DNA of 64,000 bases from Flavihumibacter fluvii (GCF_018595675.2 NZ_CP092333.1:4860001-4924000); one strand, 5' to 3'; shown: positions 36,142 to 46,383, numbered from the stretch's first letter. Program-made: numbers and translations. Notes: generated from the letters alone by a model not told the origin.

Positions 36142-37317
36142 CTAGCTTATAAATGGATGTCGAACAAAAGGTTTATTTCGGTCGAAAAGGTAACGCCAGG
36201 TTATTAACCGCCTGCTTTCTTCAGCGCCAAGATTACGCGAAATACCCAACATTTTTTGGTTAAAATCTCCCTGCCACATCAATTCAAGTTCCCTATATCG
36301 TCCTTTTGCTTTGATCACTTTTTCTGCTTCCACAATCATATAATAATCAATGCCCGAACCCTGGAACTCAGGAACAATGCCATAGATGATGCCAATAAAA
36401 CGGTTGCATGCACCATTCCTTAAATGATACATAAAGCGAAATTTATTCCAAATATGTAATTTCCCGTTAAAGTGCCGGAAAATCTGGTTAAGGTCGGGGA
36501 TATTGATCCACATAGCCACAGGCTTGTTCCTGAAATAAGTAAACCAGGCCAGTGATTCATCCAAAATAGGCTTCATGCTTCGAAATAGTTTTATGGCCTG
36601 TATTTCCGACATTTCCTTATTGCCCTCATGCTTTGCCCAGGCATCATTGTAAACTGTGCAGAAATCCCGGGCAAACTGGTCAAGCTTATTTTTCTTTACC
36701 TGCCGGACTTCAAAATCATTATCCGGAGCAAATTTTTGGTGGGCTTTGTAAAATTTGGGCAATAATTGGTGGCCATTTCCCGAAACCTGAAGCTTCCAGC
36801 AAATTTGTTCATAGAACACCCGGAAGCCATAGTTTTCGAACAATTTCCGGTAATATGGCGGATGATAATTCAGGCCATATGGTGGAGGATGAAATCCTTC
36901 AACCAGTAATCCCCACCATTTGTCCCGTTCCCCAAAATTAATTGGTCCATCCATCGCCTCCATCTTTCTCTCCTGTAACCAATTTTTTGCTGCATCAAAT
37001 AATGTATTTGCTGCAACCTGGTCATTGATGCAATCAAAAAATCCAATACCACCTACAGGAATATCATCCCCTTTGTTTTTATACCTGGATTGAACAAAAG
37101 CGGCGATACGCCCCAGTAAATTTCCCTGCTCATCTTTCAGGATCCAGCGCTGACAGTCACCCCGCTTAAATGATTTATTTTTTCCGGGATCAAAAACGGC
37201 CTCAATGTCTTTGTTTAACGGCTGGATGAACGAAGGGTTGCCCAGGTGCATATTTACATGCACCTGTAAAAATTCCGGTGACGGACTGTTTTTTTCAATG
37301 GGAATCAGCTGTAACAT
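36142..37317 (-). CDS. GNAT-like N-acetyltransferase paralogue 2
   Basis: 391 residues from the ATG at 37317, exactly the length of its neighbour; an upstream GTG would add nine residues not matched in the paralogue. Shared blocks in the same order: NKGDDIPVGGIGFF, AMDGPINFGERDKWWG, NYHPPYYRKLFENYGF, KHEGNKEMSE, FIGIIYGIVPEFQGSGIDYY and QGDFNQKMLGISRNLGAEES. The second copy differs most in the region before residue 30 and around residues 195-215. Tandem duplication followed by divergence is clear, and the pair forms one operon ending at the 34904-34954 hairpin. Confidence 0.8.
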   Translation of the reverse strand: MLQLIPIEKNSPSPEFLQVHVNMHLGNPSFIQPLNKDIEAVFDPGKNKSFKRGDCQRWILKDEQGNLLGRIAAFVQSRYKNKGDDIPVGGIGFFDCINDQVAANTLFDAAKNWLQERKMEAMDGPINFGERDKWWGLLVEGFHPPPYGLNYHPPYYRKLFENYGFRVFYEQICWKLQVSGNGHQLLPKFYKAHQKFAPDNDFEVRQVKKNKLDQFARDFCTVYNDAWAKHEGNKEMSEIQAIKLFRSMKPILDESLAWFTYFRNKPVAMWINIPDLNQIFRHFNGKLHIWNKFRFMYHLRNGACNRFIGIIYGIVPEFQGSGIDYYMIVEAEKVIKAKGRYRELELMWQGDFNQKMLGISRNLGAEESRRLITWRYLFDRNKPFVRHPFIS

Positions 37318-37414
37318 ACTTTTTGATTCAAACCTTTCTTCCACTAAAGTCTAATAATTCCAATGGGATAGTGTAAATTTAATAAACATTTCATCCTGAT
37401 TTAAAAAGCAAACC

Positions 37415-37621
37415 ATGTCTGATAATTCAAAATTTCTGGCCGGTGTATTGTTGGGGGCTGCAGCGGGTGCGGCAATTGGCTACTTACTCACCACCGAAAA
37501 GGGAAGGGAAATCATTAATGACCTGAAAACTGCTGCCACAAATGCTGCCGGCGAAGTGAAGGATACCGTGAACAAATGGGCCAGTGAGGCTGAAGAGGAA
37601 GTTAATTCTGCCAACACCTGA
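37415..37621 (+). CDS. YtxH-like small membrane protein
   Basis: 68 residues: a Gly/Ala-rich membrane helix near the N-terminus (FLAGVLLGAAAGAAIGYLL) followed by the typical T-x-x-G-x-x-I box and an amphipathic charged tail. YtxH-domain proteins are stress-related membrane proteins of unknown mechanism. First gene of a three-gene cassette; 11 bases to the next. Confidence 0.85.
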   Translation: MSDNSKFLAGVLLGAAAGAAIGYLLTTEKGREIINDLKTAATNAAGEVKDTVNKWASEAEEEVNSANT

Positions 37622-37632
37622 TAAAGATCCAT

Positions 37633-38019
37633 ATGGAACAACAGGACCCCGGATATTTTGAAAAAGCGGAGACAATGCTTCGTCAATATATTGGCGACAG
37701 GATGTTGTTGTTTAAATTGCAGGCAAGTGAAAAGTCTGCCAGGCTAACGGCAGTGTTGGTCATCGGCCTGATTCTATTAATGCTTGGATTTTTCCTGCTC
37801 CTATTTATCAGTATAATGGCTGGATATTATTTTGCTGAACTTACAGGCAGCCTGTTTTATGGTTTCGGAATCGTTACAGCGTTTTACCTGCTGGTAATGA
37901 TCATTATACTACTGGTGCGGAAAAAACACCTTCAGCCGTATATTACGAATATGGTTATCCGGAATATATTTGATAAATCCACTGATGATGAAAACATTAC
38001 CAAAGACCAGTCTAACTGA
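37633..38019 (+). CDS. Phage-holin-like membrane protein (DUF1469/holin superfamily III)
   Basis: 128 residues with two strong transmembrane helices (about 40-62 LTAVLVIGLILLMLGFFLLL, and about 78-98) and a short helical N-terminus, the pattern of the PF07332 putative holin family. In free-living bacteria these travel with YtxH proteins and are not phage genes; no other phage gene is seen here. The next gene starts inside its 3' end. Confidence 0.8.
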   Translation: MEQQDPGYFEKAETMLRQYIGDRMLLFKLQASEKSARLTAVLVIGLILLMLGFFLLLFISIMAGYYFAELTGSLFYGFGIVTAFYLLVMIIILLVRKKHLQPYITNMVIRNIFDKSTDDENITKDQSN

Positions 38020-38353
38020 GCTCCCGGCGATAACCAATATTAATGACCTCCAAATTGAAGCCAGGCGAATCAGTGAATCGTTGAAAATGCAGGAAATGGA
38101 AATAAGGTCCCACCTTAAGCGTCTCCCCCGTGAAGCGATGAAAGTTGGTGTAGGAAATGTAGTGCCATCCATTATCAATAGTAAGGTAGCAGGAATTGCA
38201 TTAACTGCTGGCACAGCCCTGCTGGGAAATTATCTCCTTCCTAAAGCAGCCATTTCTTCTGCAAGCCTACTTGGCGGTACACTCAAAAAAGCCGGATTGG
38301 CTACTTTGGGCCAAATGGCCATGAAATGGATATTGAAGAAAAAAAAGAAATAA
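37988..38353 (+). CDS. Hypothetical protein of the YtxH/holin cassette
   Basis: 121 residues from the ATG at 37988, overlapping the holin-like gene by 32 bases. A helical, charged N-terminal half (NDLQIEARRISESLKMQEME) is followed by a Gly/Ala/Leu-rich segment (VAGIALTAGTALLGNYLL) that may insert in the membrane, and a run of Lys at the end. I recognise no named family. The overlap implies coupled translation with its neighbour and a shared envelope role. Confidence 0.7.
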   Translation: MKTLPKTSLTELPAITNINDLQIEARRISESLKMQEMEIRSHLKRLPREAMKVGVGNVVPSIINSKVAGIALTAGTALLGNYLLPKAAISSASLLGGTLKKAGLATLGQMAMKWILKKKKK

Positions 38354-38396
38354 ATGCCCTGCCGGTTGTTACCGAAAGCCATGCCGCTTTCATTTT

Positions 38397-39989
38397 TTAT
38401 GATTTCCCAAACATTTTTCCAGCCATTTTTTTGTCATGTCCGTAAATGTCATCGCGGAAATTCAGGTTTCCATCGCGATCTACCCAGGCAGTAAAATAGC
38501 CAACAAAAACAGTTATATCCTGTTTTATGGGGACGAATCTTTCCTGTCCGGAATACATGGCATTATCAATCGCCGCCGATGTCCAGCTGCTTTCATTCCT
38601 TAATATCCATTGTGCGAATTTTTTTGGCTCAGAAATCCTGATACAGCCATGGCTGAAAGCCCTTTTATTTTCATTGAACAGGTTTTTTGAAGGCGTATCG
38701 TGCAGGTAAATATTATAACTGTTCGGGAACAGGAATTTGACGTAGCCCAAAGCATTCTGGGGACCGGGCCTTTGCCTTACCTGCCCGCCATTCCATTCCA
38801 TATCGTGATTTTCGAGGTAATCAGGGTCTCTTTTGATGGCGGGTAATACTTCCTTTTTCAAGATGCCAGACGGAACGTTCCAATACGGGCTAAAGACCAC
38901 ATATTTCAGTTTGCCGGTAAAGATAACGGTGTTATTTTGGGTGGTCCCCACTACGACATCCATACTGAAAACCGGTTTGCCCTGCTCGAAAACATGCATT
39001 TTGAACTGTGGAATATTGACCAGGATAAAATCCCCCTTAGGTTCGGCGGGTACCCACCTGATTCTTTCCATATTTACGAGAATCTGCCTGATCCTAAAAT
39101 CAATAGGTTGGTTCATTTCCTTGAGTGTGGCACCACCTATAACGCCGTCTTCATTCATTCCATAGCGGTGTTGGAAGGCTCTCACCGCAGATTGCAATTG
39201 AAAATTGAACGTTATGGTTGTATCCTCAATTTTAAGATCACCAGTCATAAATAACCGGTGTTTGATCTGCCTGATTTCTGGAAGGCTATCGCCTAATTCA
39301 TATTTTTTCTTTTTTGGGGAAAGTGTATGCCAGCCACCATTTGCCCTGATGTCATAGTATCGTTTAAGCTGGTTACGTAATAAGCTATACTGTGGATTTA
39401 CCGGTTCATAAGAACTGATGCTTTTCCCTTTTTCCTTCACCAGGGTATCCAGCAAGGACAGGATATCGACTTTTTTGCGGGGGATAAACCATTCCAGGCT
39501 GCGGGCGTCAAGTTTTCGGTCGCCTATATAGGCCTTTTCAGCGTATCGGAAAAATTGGGTGGTGAGCTGCCATTCTACGGATAAGCGGCCTGAATCGGGG
39601 ATTGCTTTGGGACCGTATACCCTTACGGAATCGACCCATTCCTGCAGGTATGGGTTAAATATCGTGCTGTCACCGGAGTAGGCGATATAGTTTTCCTGGA
39701 GGTTCCAGAAATTGCTGGCCTGTTCAGCAATTCCAGTACTATCGAACCAGGCATATTGAAAATTCCGCTGGCTGTAAAAATTGCGGAATAAGTTTTTGCC
39801 GGTATCACTGGCTTTTTGTGAAGCCAGGAATACCTCCATTTCTAAACTGTCAAAGAACAGGCTGGAGAAAGCATTTGCGGGGGTAATGGCAGTATCCCGG
39901 AAAGATGGCATGGTATGTCCGTTTGAATTTCCTTGCTTACAGGCATAAAATGTCAGGGAAAAACAAAGAAAAAGGGCCGATAACTTCAT
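38397..39989 (-). CDS. L,D-transpeptidase (YcbB-like), lipoprotein-like N-terminus
   Basis: Periplasmic enzyme cross-linking peptidoglycan by meso-DAP to meso-DAP (3-3) bonds or attaching proteins. 530 residues. The N-terminus MKLSALFLCFSLTFYACKQG has Cys17 at a plausible lipidation site, though the lipobox is weak. An N-terminal helical scaffold (about 40-250) is followed by a peptidoglycan-binding module (FQHRYGMNEDGVIGGATL) and the YkuD catalytic domain with His447 and Cys449 in SHGCIRI. Divergent from atpD; its own -7 box lies at 40006-40013. Confidence 0.9.
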   Translation of the reverse strand: MKLSALFLCFSLTFYACKQGNSNGHTMPSFRDTAITPANAFSSLFFDSLEMEVFLASQKASDTGKNLFRNFYSQRNFQYAWFDSTGIAEQASNFWNLQENYIAYSGDSTIFNPYLQEWVDSVRVYGPKAIPDSGRLSVEWQLTTQFFRYAEKAYIGDRKLDARSLEWFIPRKKVDILSLLDTLVKEKGKSISSYEPVNPQYSLLRNQLKRYYDIRANGGWHTLSPKKKKYELGDSLPEIRQIKHRLFMTGDLKIEDTTITFNFQLQSAVRAFQHRYGMNEDGVIGGATLKEMNQPIDFRIRQILVNMERIRWVPAEPKGDFILVNIPQFKMHVFEQGKPVFSMDVVVGTTQNNTVIFTGKLKYVVFSPYWNVPSGILKKEVLPAIKRDPDYLENHDMEWNGGQVRQRPGPQNALGYVKFLFPNSYNIYLHDTPSKNLFNENKRAFSHGCIRISEPKKFAQWILRNESSWTSAAIDNAMYSGQERFVPIKQDITVFVGYFTAWVDRDGNLNFRDDIYGHDKKMAGKMFGKS

Positions 39990-40005
39990 GTGGTTGGTTC
40001 TTGCC

Positions 40006-40013
40006 CAAAAATA
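40006..40013 (-). promoter_or_regulatory. Candidate -7 element of the L,D-transpeptidase gene
   Basis: TATTTTTG on the minus strand matches TAnnTTTG, 16 bases before the ATG at 39989. A TTTTGG lies about 16 bases further upstream, a little closer than the usual -33 position. Confidence 0.45.
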
Positions 40014-40014
40014 A

Positions 40015-41619
<1,605 letters not shown>

Positions 41620-41647
41620 TATTTATTGGATCACTTACAATTACTAC

Positions 41648-41917
41648 ATGAATCTTGAAATACTCACACCGGAAAGAAAGCTGTATAACGGCGAAGTATA
41701 TGGTGTACAATTGCCTGGCGTAGACGGTTTATTTGAAGTGCTTGAAAAGCACGCGCCTATGGTAAGTGCGTTGAAAGCCGGAAGGCTGAAAGTGCTTAAG
41801 GACAAAAACGGTTCTGAATCAGCAGCTTATCTGATACAGGGTGGATTTGTAGAAGTATTCCATAATAAAGTTACTGTGTTGGTAGAGGGGGCTGTTCCCG
41901 CTGATACTGCGCGATAA
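41648..41917 (+). CDS. atpC: F1Fo ATP synthase subunit epsilon (short form)
   Basis: 89 residues holding only the N-terminal beta-sandwich (MNLEILTPERKLYNGEVYGV; GVDGLFEVLEKHAPMVSALK) that couples the central stalk to the c-ring. The C-terminal helical hairpin that inhibits ATP hydrolysis in other bacteria is absent; this short form is usual in Bacteroidota. ATG 41648, 28 bases after atpD; a longer in-frame extension into atpD is rejected because family members start MxLEIxTPE. Confidence 0.92.
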   Translation: MNLEILTPERKLYNGEVYGVQLPGVDGLFEVLEKHAPMVSALKAGRLKVLKDKNGSESAAYLIQGGFVEVFHNKVTVLVEGAVPADTAR

Positions 41918-41998
41918 TGATGTGTCTTGTACCTTGGGAACAAAATCAGATGACAAATTCAATAACCGACACGGTCCATAACCTTTAGAAATGACTAG

Positions 41999-42026
41999 CC
42001 CGCAGTTAATTACTGCGGGTTTTTTT
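41999..42026 (+). terminator. Rho-independent terminator after atpC
   Basis: 8-bp stem CCCGCAGT/ACTGCGGG (41999-42006 with 42012-42019), loop TAATT, then seven T. Confidence 0.92.
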
Positions 42027-42029
42027 ATG

Positions 42030-42690
42030 GCTTTATGAAATAACGCATTTTCCGCCACCAGATGAGGAAGTAAAATGTTTAATCGTTTTAATCCATGCCC
42101 GCCAGCACATTTTGAACAGGTTTGGAAGATTTCTGTTCAGCCAGAAATTCATGTAGTGGTTACTTAGTTGAGCTATAGTAAAAGGTTTGGGCAATTGACT
42201 ATTATTGCTGGAAAATCTGAAATTTTTACAATTCAGGCTTCCGAAAAGAAGCATATGATCGATATCAAACGGATAAATAAAAATGCAGTATTTGAATATT
42301 ATGCAGCCCAGAACTGGATATTTCTGCAGACCTGACTAAAAAAAGGCATTCGATCAGCAGATATTGGATTTACTGGCATTCGGAGCCAATTTGTTTTATG
42401 AAAGAACTTATTAGGGGAAATCATTTATCAATCCTACGATTGCGAAGATACACTGCCGAAATTTTGGGGAAAGGATAAGCGGGATTGTTGAAAAAAATTG
42501 CTGAAAGAATTTAGTGAAAAAGGTTCCTGGGTACCAGTAAAACGGCGAACCGGGTATTTGAATGGAGCAGTAGCAATAGAAAGCAGTAACCATATTCAAT
42601 TGGATTGTCCATTCATAAGCTGGCCGCTAATTCACCAGATTAAATACCGTTAAAACACGCTGGTTCTTGATCGTAAAACCTTGTAAACTT
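42030..42690. other. Stretch without an intact gene, possible decayed coding sequence
   Basis: No complete gene. Broken plus-strand pieces look protein-like, for example FNPCPPAHFEQVWKISVQPE near 42075-42140 and KAFDQQILDLLAFGANLFYE near 42340-42400, each followed by stops or frame changes. I recognise no family. The hydrophobic minus-strand readings over the same bases are no better. Confidence 0.35.
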
Positions 42691-42691
42691 G

Positions 42692-42829
42692 TATTATGAA
42701 TCTCTGGTGGCAGGCTGAAAGAAGAGGTAGAGGTAAATCAGGTGTAAGTGCCTGCCATCGAAGAGGTTCAAGGGTAAGGGTTGTAAGTGGAACAAAGAAC
42801 CGGTCTCCATTGGGAAGTGCCGGTTTTTT
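42692..42829 (+). ncRNA. Candidate structured RNA or leader with terminator
   Basis: Two hairpins are visible: an 8-bp stem TGGCAGGC/GCCTGCCA (42708-42715 with 42750-42757), and a terminator-like stem AACCGG/CCGGTT (42798-42803 with 42820-42825) followed by a T-run. The bases GGTTC near 42765 could pair instead with GAACC at 42797-42801, giving an antiterminator-like alternative. A TAAACTTG at 42684-42691 is one base off the -7 consensus. A reading frame from ATG at 42696 starts M-N-L-W-W-Q, placing two Trp codons on the 5' arm of the first stem as in trp attenuators, but it runs through the terminator without a stop and no trp gene follows. I match it to no known RNA family. Confidence 0.4.
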
Positions 42830-42833
42830 GCGT

Positions 42834-42960
42834 TAGTTTTTTTTCCTGCCGTTGTTATTCACATAAATCATCTTGCCATTTTTCTGGCGGTAGCGGCCGC
42901 CTTCCGGCGCTATATAAATCTTTCACTGTTTGGACCTTTCATCCTGCCATCAACATTATC
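42834..42960 (-). pseudogene. Fragment of a small basic protein (PBCV-type basic-adaptor-like tail)
   Basis: The minus strand ends with a coherent C-terminus, IAPEGGRYRQKNGKMIYVNN then NGRKKN and a stop, resembling the G-P-x-G-G-x-Y-x-x-x-x-G-K-x-Y-V repeats of the PBCV-basic-adaptor type. Just upstream the protein-like frame shifts (NVDGRMKGPNSERFI lies in another frame), and no start is found, so it is read as a broken gene. Confidence 0.4.
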
Positions 42961-43075
42961 GTTGCAGTGTTGGTTGTTGCCGGAACAACTTAATTGACAT
43001 CATCGTGTGTGTGCATGCCTGCAATATCCAGGCATCCGGCCAGTAATAATTGCCTTGTATGTATATCTACGAAAT

Positions 43076-43633
43076 TTAATTTAATTGGGGGTCGGTTGGA
43101 TAATTAATCAATTGCTCGTATTCTCCGCCAAGATCAAGTAAAGCATCTTTCCAGATTGCATTCATATTATCATGAAAAATCAGCTTACGCCTTCCTTTTG
43201 AGGTAATCCACGATTTTTCTTTGAGCTCATCCTGCAATTGCCCTTCCGACCATCCACTATAGCCGATAAAAAAACGAATGCCATTTGATTCAATCTCCCC
43301 TGATTTCAATAAGGAAATAGCTGTTTCGAAATCACCTCCCCAAAAAATGCCATCGGTCACTTCAAAACCACCCGGAATCTGTTCCGGATACTGATGAAGG
43401 AAGTGAATTGTATCCATTTGAACCGGACCACCATAGAAGACTGGAAGGGAAATCCCTTCTGCACTGGCCATGAGCTGGTCTAGGGTATACTCATACACTC
43501 TGTTTAATACAAACCCAAAACTACCCTCTTCCTGGTGTTCACAAAGAAACACCACGGTACGCTTAAAATTCGGGTCCTTGAGAAATGGATCTGCGATCAA
43601 CAATACCCCGGCACCCGGTAATATTTGTGTCAT
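43076..43633 (-). CDS. YqgE/AlgH family protein
   Basis: 185 residues, single-domain YqgE/AlgH (UPF0301) protein of unknown biochemical role. Conserved N-terminus GAGVLLIADPFLKDPNFKRT followed by VVFLCEH, GSFGFVLNRV, FYGGPVQMDTIHFLHQ and FIGYSGWSEGQLQDEL. Monocistronic, divergent from the histidine kinase gene. The roughly 1 kb before its 3' end has no intact gene. Confidence 0.92.
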   Translation of the reverse strand: MTQILPGAGVLLIADPFLKDPNFKRTVVFLCEHQEEGSFGFVLNRVYEYTLDQLMASAEGISLPVFYGGPVQMDTIHFLHQYPEQIPGGFEVTDGIFWGGDFETAISLLKSGEIESNGIRFFIGYSGWSEGQLQDELKEKSWITSKGRRKLIFHDNMNAIWKDALLDLGGEYEQLINYPTDPQLN

Positions 43634-43779
43634 ACCATTAATTTATAGAATATTGAGGAATAGAACAAGAATTGTTTCACTGATTCAACCATCGGTTTGT
43701 ACCTGTGTGGTGGTGGTAAACTCCTGTTAATTCAGGGGCGATTGGCAGAATATGTAGTTTTTTAAACCTTAACCCTGGT

Positions 43780-43787
43780 TATTTTTG
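43780..43787 (+). promoter_or_regulatory. Candidate -7 element of the histidine kinase gene
   Basis: TATTTTTG matches TAnnTTTG and ends only five bases before the ATG, so a message from it would be essentially leaderless. No TTG sits at the normal -33 distance. Confidence 0.35.
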
Positions 43788-43792
43788 CGCTA

Positions 43793-45145
43793 ATGAAGAG
43801 AATTTTTCCACTGATCATCTTACTGGTTTCTTTGTCACTGATCGGCATCATCCTGATCCAGGTTTCCTGGTTCCGGTCAATGCTATTGGTAAGAGAAGAT
43901 CAGATCCGTGAAAATGTTGTGAAGGCCATGCAGATGACTGGAGAAGAACTCATGGAACAGAAGGGTACTTTACCATCCCTTAAAAACCGGCGGCTTCGGC
44001 CAAATTTAGACTGGCCATCTGACCAGGTAATGCGGGAATTGATGAAGCCCTCTACCATCGCCGAAAAATTCACCACTTTTGAAGTACAGGAAAAACTCCG
44101 TAAAAACTTCAACATAAGAGGACTTAAAGACACGCCTTTTGAGTTTGTAATAACATCAGATGCGGGATTCCTGTCTTATGATGAATTGCGTTCGCGGGGC
44201 TTTGACAATGTTGTGGAGGATACAATCAGGAACCGTACTTTTTTCTACCCTATCATGATACCAACCGGAACAAACCTTGAAGGTCTGGTGCCGGATGAAA
44301 CAATGATTGTGGTTGTTCCTAATATTAAGCATATCGTTTTTCGGGAAATGCGCTGGATGCTGGCAGGTGCTATATTATTCACGATAATATTATTGTCGGC
44401 TTTTTACGTAACAGTAAGGGCGTTATTGAACCAGAAAAAATTGAGTGAAATCAAAAATGATTTCATCAATAATATGACACATGAATTCAAAACTCCCCTG
44501 GCCACAATTTCACTGGCGGTTGATGCATTACGAACAGAAAAAGTGGCGAATGACCGTGAGAAAGGGCAGTATTTTACCGGCATTATAAAAGAAGAGAACA
44601 AGCGAATGAATAAGCAGGTGGAAACCATCCTGCAGGCGGCTTTGATGGACCGGCAGGAAATCCAACTGAATAAACGTGCAGTGCATGTACACAATATCAT
44701 AGAACAAGTGCTGGAAAACTTTGAACTTCAGTTGCAAAGTAAGGGTGGTCGGGCAGACATTCAATTGAATGCTACTAATGATGAGATCATGGCGGACGAT
44801 GTACATTTCACCAATCTGATCAATAACCTGATCGACAATGCAGTGAAATATTCAAAAGAAAACCTGGTACTCAGGATCAGCACGCTGAATACTTCAAAAG
44901 GAATTCAGGTTAAAATTGAAGACAACGGAATTGGTATGACAAAGGAAAGCATAAAAAAGATTTTTGAAAAATTCTATCGTGTGCATACCGGTAACCTGCA
45001 TAATGTAAAAGGCTTCGGCCTCGGCCTGAGTTATGTGAAAACTATTGTTGATGCCCATCATGGAAAAATAAAAGTTGAAAGTGCACTCGGTAAAGGCACT
45101 TCATTTATAATTGACATGCCATTCGGTAAAAAGGATCATGCCTGA
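43793..45145 (+). CDS. Membrane sensor histidine kinase
   Basis: 450 residues with two transmembrane helices (about 5-25 and 193-213) enclosing a periplasmic sensor domain of about 165 residues with no recognised fold. The cytoplasmic part has the HisKA motif NNMTHEFKTPLATISLA, the N-box NNLIDNAVKYSKE, G1 IEDNGIGM, F-box FEKFYRV and G2 GFGLGLSYVKTIVDAHHG. This kinase type in Bacteroidota usually pairs with an OmpR-type regulator; none is adjacent, so it is an orphan here. Overlaps queA tail to tail by 10 bases. Confidence 0.93.
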   Translation: MKRIFPLIILLVSLSLIGIILIQVSWFRSMLLVREDQIRENVVKAMQMTGEELMEQKGTLPSLKNRRLRPNLDWPSDQVMRELMKPSTIAEKFTTFEVQEKLRKNFNIRGLKDTPFEFVITSDAGFLSYDELRSRGFDNVVEDTIRNRTFFYPIMIPTGTNLEGLVPDETMIVVVPNIKHIVFREMRWMLAGAILFTIILLSAFYVTVRALLNQKKLSEIKNDFINNMTHEFKTPLATISLAVDALRTEKVANDREKGQYFTGIIKEENKRMNKQVETILQAALMDRQEIQLNKRAVHVHNIIEQVLENFELQLQSKGGRADIQLNATNDEIMADDVHFTNLINNLIDNAVKYSKENLVLRISTLNTSKGIQVKIEDNGIGMTKESIKKIFEKFYRVHTGNLHNVKGFGLGLSYVKTIVDAHHGKIKVESALGKGTSFIIDMPFGKKDHA

Positions 45146-46383
45146 TGGCACCATATTAAAGAACCATCGCCATAGCTCAGGAACCTGAAATCATTATCCA
45201 AAGCATATTGATAGATTTTTTTCCAATCTGGTCCAATTAGTGCAGCCACTAATAATAATAAGGTAGACTTCGGTTGATGAAAATTCGTAATTAGGCCTTT
45301 CACCATTTTAACCGGGTAGCCTGGTACAATCATGATTTGGGTTTTGCAGAGTATTCGGGAAATCGATTCTGTTTCCATTCTATCCAATAAAATCTGCAAG
45401 GCATCATTAACTGGTATGCTATGAGTTTGCAGTTCATCATAGACTTCCCATTGCCTGATTTCGAGTTCTCCCAATTTATTATGCGGATACAAAGCTGCTT
45501 TCACACCCATCCAGTAAAGGCTTTCAAGGGTTCTGAGCGAAGTAGTTCCTACTGCAATGATCCTCCCATTTGCTGCTTTTAGCTCCATTATAGTATTGAG
45601 ATCAACGTCAATATATTCGGCATGCATGTCGTGATCAGCAATCTGTAAAACTTTCACAGGTTTAAAAGTTCCGGCGCCAACATGTAGTGTAACGAAAGCA
45701 GTGGTGATGTTTTTTTTATGTACATCTTCAAAAACGCGCCTGGTAAAATGGAGTCCGGCTGTTGGTGCTGCAACTGATCCTTCCTGTTGGGCATAGATGG
45801 TTTGGTACCTTTCTGCATCGGTAATTTCGGTTGAGCGATTGAGGTATGGGGGGATGGGAATCACCCCGAATTCATGTAGAATTTCTGCGAAGGAAAGTCG
45901 AATGGGCATCCATTCAAAACGTATAGTGAAAGTGTCCGTATTGCGGGACTCAATCGCGGCTTTGAGGGTAAGCTGTCCATATTTACTGACGATATTTTTT
46001 TCCAGCACCAAACCTGTAGTCCACTTAGTAGCCCCACCCACCAGGCAGTTCCATAGAACTGAGCCTGATTTCCCCATGGCCGTAGTGATATCAGTGTATG
46101 ACGGATGAGGTTCCAGGCAAAAAATCTCAATAGTCGCCCCTGTAGGTTTGGTGAAAAACAGTCGGGCCTCAACGACTTTGGTTTTATTAAAGACCAGGAG
46201 GTAATTCCCGGGGATGTAGTTGGCCATCTGGCGATATTGGCCTTGGCTGATCTGCCCTTTTTCGTAAACAAGCAGTTTTGAGGCATCGCGGTCAGCAAGC
46301 GGGAAAGCAGCGATGCGATCATCTGGCAGGGTATAATTGAAATCTGCAATGGCAATTTCCCGGGGATTCGGCGAGGTTGTCAT
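45136..46383 (-). CDS. queA: S-adenosylmethionine:tRNA ribosyltransferase-isomerase
   Basis: Builds epoxyqueuosine in the wobble position of GUN-anticodon tRNAs by moving the ribosyl part of SAM onto 7-aminomethyl-7-deazaguanine. 415 residues, somewhat longer than the usual 340-360. N-terminal FNYTLPDDRIAAFPLADRD is typical, as are NKTKVVEARLFF, the central VAAPTAGLHFT and C-terminal LITNFHQPKSTLLLLVAA. Extra residues lie around 95-165. It faces away from mraZ and ends inside the histidine kinase 3' end. Confidence 0.94.
   Translation of the reverse strand: MTTSPNPREIAIADFNYTLPDDRIAAFPLADRDASKLLVYEKGQISQGQYRQMANYIPGNYLLVFNKTKVVEARLFFTKPTGATIEIFCLEPHPSYTDITTAMGKSGSVLWNCLVGGATKWTTGLVLEKNIVSKYGQLTLKAAIESRNTDTFTIRFEWMPIRLSFAEILHEFGVIPIPPYLNRSTEITDAERYQTIYAQQEGSVAAPTAGLHFTRRVFEDVHKKNITTAFVTLHVGAGTFKPVKVLQIADHDMHAEYIDVDLNTIMELKAANGRIIAVGTTSLRTLESLYWMGVKAALYPHNKLGELEIRQWEVYDELQTHSIPVNDALQILLDRMETESISRILCKTQIMIVPGYPVKMVKGLITNFHQPKSTLLLLVAALIGPDWKKIYQYALDNDFRFLSYGDGSLIWCHQA

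Noticed and set aside
37633-38019. Holin-like gene as a sign of a prophage
   Set aside because: No phage structural, integrase or lysis genes are nearby; this family commonly sits with YtxH proteins on bacterial chromosomes.
42033-42254. Minus-strand open frame of 73 codons after atpC
   Set aside because: It starts without context, overlaps protein-like plus-strand pieces, and has no recognisable motif.
42787-42993. Plus-strand open frame of 68 codons starting with GTG
   Set aside because: It begins inside the terminator-like hairpin and has an unnatural Cys/Ser-rich composition; the minus strand over the same bases gives a better protein-like tail.
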